From Buxus sempervirens (lineage: Eukaryota > Streptophyta > Magnoliopsida > Buxales > Buxaceae), in assembly GCA_947561395.2 (NCBI GenBank), contig OX387184.1, positions 14,860,205 through 14,924,204 of the forward strand: DNA of 64,000 nucleotides. The letters are read 5' to 3'. Under the pieces are notes generated by a model, which made no database searches, had not been told where the DNA came from, and saw only the letters and a program-made list of their open reading frames with translations. Made by a program: the position numbers and the translations under genes. Shown here piece after piece: positions 58,297-64,000 of this stretch; the first letter of the stretch is position 1; every line of letters starts with the position of its first letter.

Positions 58297-60843
58297 TGTG
58301 CGCACCTAAATCTGACCTAGATCGCACACGAGGCGCACGTGGAAGTTCGTGCGTACCTCGGGACTTTCGGAGTCGCCACTGCCTGAAAGGTGCAGGCAGA
58401 CACGGTGTTTGCCCTATCGGGTCTAAGTCTGGTCTGCGGCTTATTAGAGTTCTAGCTAAGTCCTCGGTTACGGTCCGGGGAAGTCCTAAAGACACCCCGG
58501 TCTGCCCCGCCGGTCTGACAGGTCCCTCGGGTCTCCCTGGTTTTTGAGTCAATCTCACCCTTCCTAAACCAGCATGCTGCCTTGTTGGGTCTGGCGGGGC
58601 CCTCTATAGGTGTGGGTCCCTTTTATTTTGATTTTATCTTTTTTATTAATTTAAGTGAAGTGGGTCGGACCCGGGTCCCGTTGGAAGACCCGTGGGCTGC
58701 CATGGTTGGGCCTGGGGCCCAATTGGGTTATTGGGTAACCCATTTGGTTATTTTCTTAAGTTTTATTTATTTACAATTTTAGTTTGGGCTTAGTGGGCTT
58801 GGAGTGGGCCCATTAGCCAGAGTCAAGTGGCCTTGGGCCTGTTTGTTGAAAACGGGCTTGGTTTAGGCTAGTCGGAATGTGGACCACACATGTGGGCCTG
58901 GGGTGTCTTGGTGGGCCCATCTAGGCCCATGGTCTGCCCGTATTTACTCTACGGTTTGGTCTGAACCATAATTTTAACACGGTTCAGACCGGACCGTATA
59001 TTGAATATGGGCACGCCTGGTCCGTACATAAAATACGGGCTTCGCCCGATTTTACAAGTTTGCAACATTTTCAGTGGTGATCGATTTGGATGTCTTCTAT
59101 TGTCATTTGGCAACCTCTGCTGGTGATCCTAGCACAATCTTATTGTGCAAATATCTTCACTTGGCTGCCAATCTTCATCTTTCCTCTTTAACGCTCCATT
59201 GCTTGTAAACCCACATGCATAAGGACTTTTAGAAGGGATAGAGGGAGGAAATCTTATGGGTTACAACAGATTCCCAAGGAGGACAACTCCCTCCGTAATG
59301 AATAGCCAAGATGTGAAAGTATCAATTTAACAAAAGAGAAATGGTGTTAGCTTGAGTCCTGTAACCAAAAGACATTTTCTTTTCACCTCTTAGTTGGGTA
59401 CCTTCACCATGGGGAACTCAATGCCGCGTACAATAAGAGCAAGCCGGTGAGATAAACGTAATGAAACAAATAGTAGATAAAGAGGATTTAAAAACAAAGT
59501 CAAATTTAAGACATGTTGAATATTACATTACCAGAAACATTCTTTTGCTATAGCCTTCTTCTTGTTGATGTGTGACGGTTTTCCAAGAATTTTGGCAGCG
59601 CTTCCGCACCTCCGTTGGATTTCACGAATTGATTTGAACAGGGCCTCTCTTGCTTTAGGTAAAAAGGGATTAGAGTTGAGGAGAAACTTGGACAGCGCTT
59701 CCGCGCTCCTTTAGATTTCCAAAAATGGGTTGAAAAGGGGGTTCTCCTACTTCCTAGATCGAAAGGGTAAAAGGGGAAGGGATTAGGTATGGTTGAGGGG
59801 TAAAATGGGAAGGAAAATTATGTTTGAAAGTGAAGTGGGGATTTTGGCAGAGTATGGGATGAGCAAAAACACAAGAGAGGAGAGGGGGAGTGAAGTGGGA
59901 GAGAGCAAAAGGGGAAGAAGAGAGGGGTTTGGTGCTTGGAATGGAATGGGGGTGGCCCCCCTTTTATAGTTGAAAAAATGACCTAAAAATGAATTTTAAT
60001 CACCTTTTTTGACTGAATTTTAATTTTATATTTCATGTAACTAAAACTTAAATATTTTTTATTCTCATCGAATCCAACTCATTAAGCTTATCCATAGTGA
60101 TGACATGTGGTTGATATTTTTTTGTTTATTTTTTATTTATCTTAATTTTTAGATTCTTTAAGATTTATTATTATTTTATTCTTAAGATTTTTTGGTTAGA
60201 AGACACATGTGTTTTCTATTTTCTATTTTATTTTTGATTTAATTTAATTGTTAGATATTTACAAAATATTATTATTTTATTCTTAGATTTTTTTTTGTCA
60301 TTTCTTCAATCTTGCCACATGTGCAGATTTTCCGAAATTTTTGACTGCTCATAACTTTCTCATTTGATATCCGATTTCAGCAAACTTAGTGGCGTTGGAA
60401 TCAGGTTGAGATTCCCTATCCACTAAGCTAAAGTTTGGCAGCAAATTCGGGCTTTTTAGCAGAAGTGCGAATTCGGGTCCCGGAGCCAGTTTTGCTCATA
60501 TCTCCTTATCCGGGACTCCGATTCCAGCAAACTCAGTTGCGTTGGAGTCGTGTCGACGCGCTCTTTCTGCTGATGTCCAATTGAGCAGCTAATTTGGAGT
60601 TTTGCAGAAAGTCGATTTCTGCTATTTCCATATTTGACCAACCCATAACTTCTTTATCCGGACTCCGATTTGAGCAAACTCAGTTGCGTTAGAATTGTAT
60701 TGAAGTCCTCTTTCCAATGGTATAAAGTTTGGTAGTCAATTTGCACCTGATCAAAAAGTCAAAATTTTGACCCGTTCAGGTTTGAATTTTAATTTGACTT
60801 TTAATTTTCTTCATTTCAGGGGTGCAAAAATCAGGTGTCTACA
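58297..60843 (-). mobile_element. 5' LTR of the Tat/Ogre-like element
   Basis: 2547 bp, near-identical to 46178-48726. It is followed on the plus strand by the CATGC target duplication. It should hold the element's promoter. The TATA position was not determined. Confidence 0.9.
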
Positions 60844-61039
60844 CATGCCTTTAGTTGTTCCAAAGGAAAAAAGTTAAAAAATCCGATATGGGTACCCCTG
60901 TAAAATTCAGGTACTCCCCAAGAAATATTGGTGTACACCGCATTACACCGAAGGTACCTCAGGATTCCTGGCTTCTTAATTGTGGCTACCGTAAGGCATC
61001 ATTGGGGGGGTGGTGGTGGTGGTGACCTTTGGCTTATTC

Positions 61040-61420
61040 TCTGTGTATACGTGTAAACATGTGCATTTATATATGAGTAGACATGTACCAATGTTTACAC
61101 ATGTATATGTGTGTAAACATGTGCCCATGTGTGTACATTTGTAAACATCTACATGTGTGTGCACAGGTACAGGTAAATGTGTGTACACATGTACATGTAC
61201 ATGTACATACATGTTTACACATGTACAGAAGTGTGTGTACATGTCTAACATTTCTGTACATGTAAACACGTACAAGAACATGTACTTGTGTACATGTACG
61301 TGTACCCACGCACACAGGAAAATGTGTACTTGTGTGCACAAATGTAAGAACATTCTTTGATGTGTATAGGCTTGCTTGTATGTATTTGTACACATGTAAA
61401 CACATGTATCGAAGCATATA
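61040..61420. repeat. Alternating purine/pyrimidine ACATGTGTAC tract
   Basis: First tract of the right arm, mirror of 45720-46020. Open frames through it are composition artefacts. Confidence 0.8.
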
Positions 61421-62249
61421 TTAGGGTAGCCCACTGGTACCCCACTTAAACCTAAGGTAGCACAAGATATAATACGAAGGTACCCCGGTGTTAAAACGAA
61501 GGTACCCAAGTAGAAGGAAAGGGCTACAGACGTTAACGCGTGGACGTTGTTCTCTAACGCGCGAACGTTCCGGCCGAAGAAGAGAGCTGTCGCACGCGCA
61601 ATAATAACTTTCACGCTCGCGCGTTCGACTTTAACGTCCGCGCGTTAACGTTTCCGAGTAATTCCTCATATTGGGTACCTTCGCCTTACGTGTGGGGTAG
61701 CTTCATTCCCTATCCTTGGGTACCCACGTATTAGTTGGGGTTCCTATGACATTGTCATCTGTGCACACATGTTAGTACATTTTTTGATGTGTATCGGCTG
61801 CTTTCATGTATTTGTACACATGTATGTACAAGCACAGGTGAGTAAATTAGTGTAGGACACAGGTACCCCAAATAATAATAAGGTACCCAAGGATATAATA
61901 CGAAGGTACCCCTTTTTTAAAAGCGAAGGTACCCTGTAGAAGGAAAGTGGAAGATACGTCAACGCGCGGACGTTGGTCATGAACGCACGAACGTTCCTGC
62001 CGAAGAAGACCGCTGTCGGACGCGCATTAATAGCTTTAACGCTCGCGCGTTGGACCTTAACGTCCGCGCGTTAATGTTTCCTAGTAATTTCTTATATTGG
62101 GTACCTTCGCCATCAGTATGGGGTACCGTCATGTTATTGTTTGGGTACCCACGTTTTATGTGGGGTACCTATGACGTACTTGTTTTCGTAATTGTGCCTA
62201 CCGTAAGTTATCATTTGGGGGCACCTCTGGCTTGTTTGCTGATGTACCT

Positions 62250-62645
62250 TACAAATGTACACATGGACATTGTCATCTGTGTACACATTTACACATGTGT
62301 ATATGTGTACACATGTGCGTGTGTGTACACTCATGTGCCCATGTGTGTGCATGTGTACACGCTTACACATGTCAATATAAGCACACATGTACATGTGTGT
62401 ACATTTGTACACATACATGTACATTTACATGCATTTGAACAGATGTAGACATGTGTGTACATGTGCACACATGTCCGTACATGTACACGTTAAAGAACAT
62501 GTACTTGTGTACACATATATCATGTACATGTGTACACATGTACAGACCTGGGTACATGTGTACACATATATACATGTACATGTGTACACATGTACACACA
62601 TGTGTACAATCATGTGTACACACATATACAAATGTACATACATGA
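62250..62645. repeat. Alternating purine/pyrimidine ACATGTGTAC tract
   Basis: Second tract of the right arm, mirror of 42840-43235, extended by extra ACATGTGTAC units at its outer end. Confidence 0.8.
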
Positions 62646-62950
62646 ACGCTCGGACGTTCTCGTGAACAAAACCCGTTGGGACACTTTAAAAAAGTTAAGA
62701 GGCTCTGTGGACGACACATATTTAATATCAACGCGCGCACGTTCTCGTGAACGCTCGGACGTTCGCTTTGGGTTTGGGTACCCCTGCGTTTTTGCATGAG
62801 GTATCCCCACATTTTGCCTGGGGTACCCCAATCATAAATCGAAGGTACCCTTTGAAGAATTCCTTATGTTTTGGCACATATTTAATATCAACGCGCACAC
62901 GTGCTGGGCGCGTGCGTTCGGGCGTTTGCCTATATTTACAAAGAAACAGG

Positions 62951-63363
62951 TCTGGCGCGTTATTTCGTCCATGCGAATCAAAGCCATCCGAAGCGCTTCA
63001 TCTTCATTGCGATAAAGTCTTCTCAGGGTGGGTACCACTTCTCTTCTGGAAGAGTTCCAAAGCCTATATTTTTGGTTCGTAGGACTTACGAGATGCTTTA
63101 CGAACTTTACTGCTTTGATTTTATATGTTACGATTAGGGTATTAATTTGTTCATTTAGGGTTTCCGATCTATGTGTTTATTCTAATGTCTTGAAGAGGTA
63201 CATTTTGGTTTATCTTTGTCGGAATGGTTTATATTATCGGTTGCAATCAAGTTACTATTCACTTTTCCTATAAGCCTTTGACAAGTACACATCCCTATTG
63301 TTATCTCCCTGACGCGTGAATAACGCCTGCACTTTTTCCTCAAGTGTTGGGGTTTTTTTTTTA
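62951..63363. other. Upstream region of the second PTP-domain gene
   Basis: Unique-looking AT-rich DNA between the right arm and the TATA-like box. No other gene seen. Confidence 0.5.
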
Positions 63364-63370
63364 TGTATAT
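63364..63370 (+). promoter_or_regulatory. TATA-like box of the second PTP-domain gene
   Basis: GTATATAG about 160 bases upstream of the ATG at 63527. It would place the start of transcription near 63395-63400. Inferred from sequence and spacing. Confidence 0.45.
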
Positions 63371-63526
63371 AGGGAGTGGATTTTTTCCACACAATTATTC
63401 ATATTATTCACATTCTATATTATTTGCATTCGGTAGCACTCATCTTTTCTGTGTCTAACATTATCGTTTGCTATGTGTTGTTTTGTGCATATTTATTTTT
63501 CTTCCTCTCTTCTTCTGAAATCTTAG

Positions 63527-64000
63527 ATGGCCCCTAAGACCAGAGCCTCATCTTCTAAACCTAAGAAATCCTCCAGGACAGCCAATAAGAAACGCAGGAC
63601 TGATTCATTTGATAATTCAATCTTCATCGATCGGCAGGCCAAGAAGCTGTACGAGAATGATGTCAGCCATAGACAAATCTTGCTTGAAAAAGGGGTTATT
63701 CTAGAAGACGTCCCCGAGTCTATTAGTGCAGCATTTACCGGGAGAGGATGGGATAACCTCTTCACCAACTTCCTGCTCCCATCCCAACACCTAGTATATG
63801 AATTCTATTCAAACATCCACAACATCGCAGACGGTCCATCCTTCGATACCTCTCTCAGAAGGCAGCCCATCCATGTAGATTCTGATACCATCGCTGGGGC
63901 CCTAGGTATTCCGAGAGTTGAGAATCCTGAATTCCCGTATGTTGATGCTCCCTTACCACAATTGCTCAATGAAGTGGCTGCTTGTTTACTGACCACTGAG
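63527..64000 (+). CDS. Putative plant transposon protein (PTP) domain protein, partial (first 158 aa)
   Basis: Open from ATG 63527 to the window end, so it is incomplete. It begins MAPKTRASSSKPKKSS with a basic stretch to residue 24 that could be a nuclear signal. From residue 35 it reads FIDRQAKKLYE, then RGWDNLFTNF, LVYEFYSNIHN, PIHVDSDTIAGALGIPR. The RGW, EFYSN and LGIP positions are the core of the putative plant transposon protein domain, as in the 39976-41271 gene. The two proteins are only distantly alike in sequence. The codons before the ATG read as a plausible 5' untranslated leader (or splice acceptor, TCTTAG). Function unknown. Confidence 0.7.
   Translation, partial: MAPKTRASSSKPKKSSRTANKKRRTDSFDNSIFIDRQAKKLYENDVSHRQILLEKGVILEDVPESISAAFTGRGWDNLFTNFLLPSQHLVYEFYSNIHNIADGPSFDTSLRRQPIHVDSDTIAGALGIPRVENPEFPYVDAPLPQLLNEVAACLLTTE

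Larger units (their letters stand above)
46178..60843 (-). mobile_element. Non-autonomous Tat/Ogre-like Ty3/gypsy LTR retrotransposon (14.7 kb)
   Basis: Two direct LTRs of about 2.55 kb (46178-48726 and 58297-60843) bound a 9.6-kb interior. The 5-bp target duplication CATGC is at 46173-46177 and 60844-60848. Read on the minus strand, the LTR starts TGTAGACACC and ends GTGCGCACA, the primer-binding site follows the right LTR and the polypurine tract precedes the left one, so the element runs right to left. It carries gag-type ORFs, but no polymerase, RNase H or integrase sequence was recognised, so it looks non-autonomous though structurally complete at its ends. The LTRs differ by eye at about twenty sites, roughly 1%, suggesting an insertion under about a million years old. 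Confidence 0.9.
60964..62950. repeat. Right arm of the large inverted repeat
   Basis: Reverse-complement version of the left arm, starting from the same end (ATTCCTGGCTTCTTAATT at 60964-60981 mirrors AATTAAGAAGCCAGGAAT near 46138-46155). It contains the alternating tract 61040-61420, hairpin modules at about 61534-61650 and 61958-62072, and the tract 62250-62645. Partial CGCG modules follow (62645-62770, 62890-62930). 62050-62448 mirrors 43045-43446 almost exactly. It has fewer modules than the left arm. Confidence 0.8.

Noticed and set aside
33350-63500. A single giant transposon spanning the FAR1-type gene, both PTP genes and the arrays
   Set aside because: No matching terminal inverted repeats or target duplication could be found by eye at plausible ends, so it is kept only as a hypothesis in the findings.

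Overview
The window is nuclear DNA of a flowering plant. The signs are intron-bearing plant genes, a PPR-DYW gene, a FAR1/FHY3-type gene, and dense plant transposable elements (Tat/Ogre-like and TRIM-like LTR elements, hAT-, Mutator- and Harbinger-type DNA elements). No RNA genes or CRISPR arrays were seen. The species cannot be named from the sequence.

Region 1, about 1-33350: a tandem cluster of four genes on the minus strand for one Gfo/Idh/MocA-family NAD(P)-dependent oxidoreductase (like Arabidopsis At4g09670). They lie at 2236-4280, 12963-15006, 20495-22504 and 31266-33268. Each has two coding exons split by a GC-AG intron of about 0.92-0.96 kb. The first two copies sit in a very recent direct duplication (unit A about 287-11036, unit B about 11031-19254). 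The breakpoint carries a 6-bp microhomology, CACATC. Elements found in only one unit postdate the duplication: TRIM-like elements and a 2.4-kb solo LTR in A, a small CAAGGTTT-ended MITE in B. Elements found in both (a GC-rich hAT-like element upstream of the gene and a Mutator-like MITE) predate it. Copies C and D are older. A PPR-DYW pseudogene lies between C and D, and copy D has lost the promoter the others share.

Region 2, about 33350-41600: a FAR1/FRS-type protein gene (34604-37315, three coding exons, apparently intact) and, tail to tail with it, a gene with the putative plant transposon protein (PTP) domain (39976-41271, minus). Between them is a Harbinger-like element (37535-39238, TTA target duplication) that carries a fragment of a host PLAT-domain gene. 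The flanks are unusual short-repeat DNA rich in GGTACC and in palindromic GATTAATCGCG or AACGTCCGCGCGTT motifs.

Region 3, about 41800-63500: a large inverted repeat. The left arm (about 41850-46155) and right arm (about 60964-62950) hold the same modules in opposite orientation: GGTACC-rich spacers, hairpin-forming CGCG modules, and long strictly alternating purine/pyrimidine ACATGTGTAC tracts. A second PTP-domain gene begins at 63527 on the plus strand, so two PTP genes point away from the array. The short loop of the palindrome is occupied by a 14.7-kb, young, non-autonomous Tat/Ogre-like LTR retrotransposon (46178-60843, target duplication CATGC). It is oriented on the minus strand, with gag-type ORFs and satellite-like 3' repeats.

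The best candidate for something undescribed is the assembly in regions 2 and 3: a FAR1-type protein, two PTP genes and shared palindromic repeat arrays, several of which contain the CACGCGC motif known as the FHY3/FAR1 binding site.
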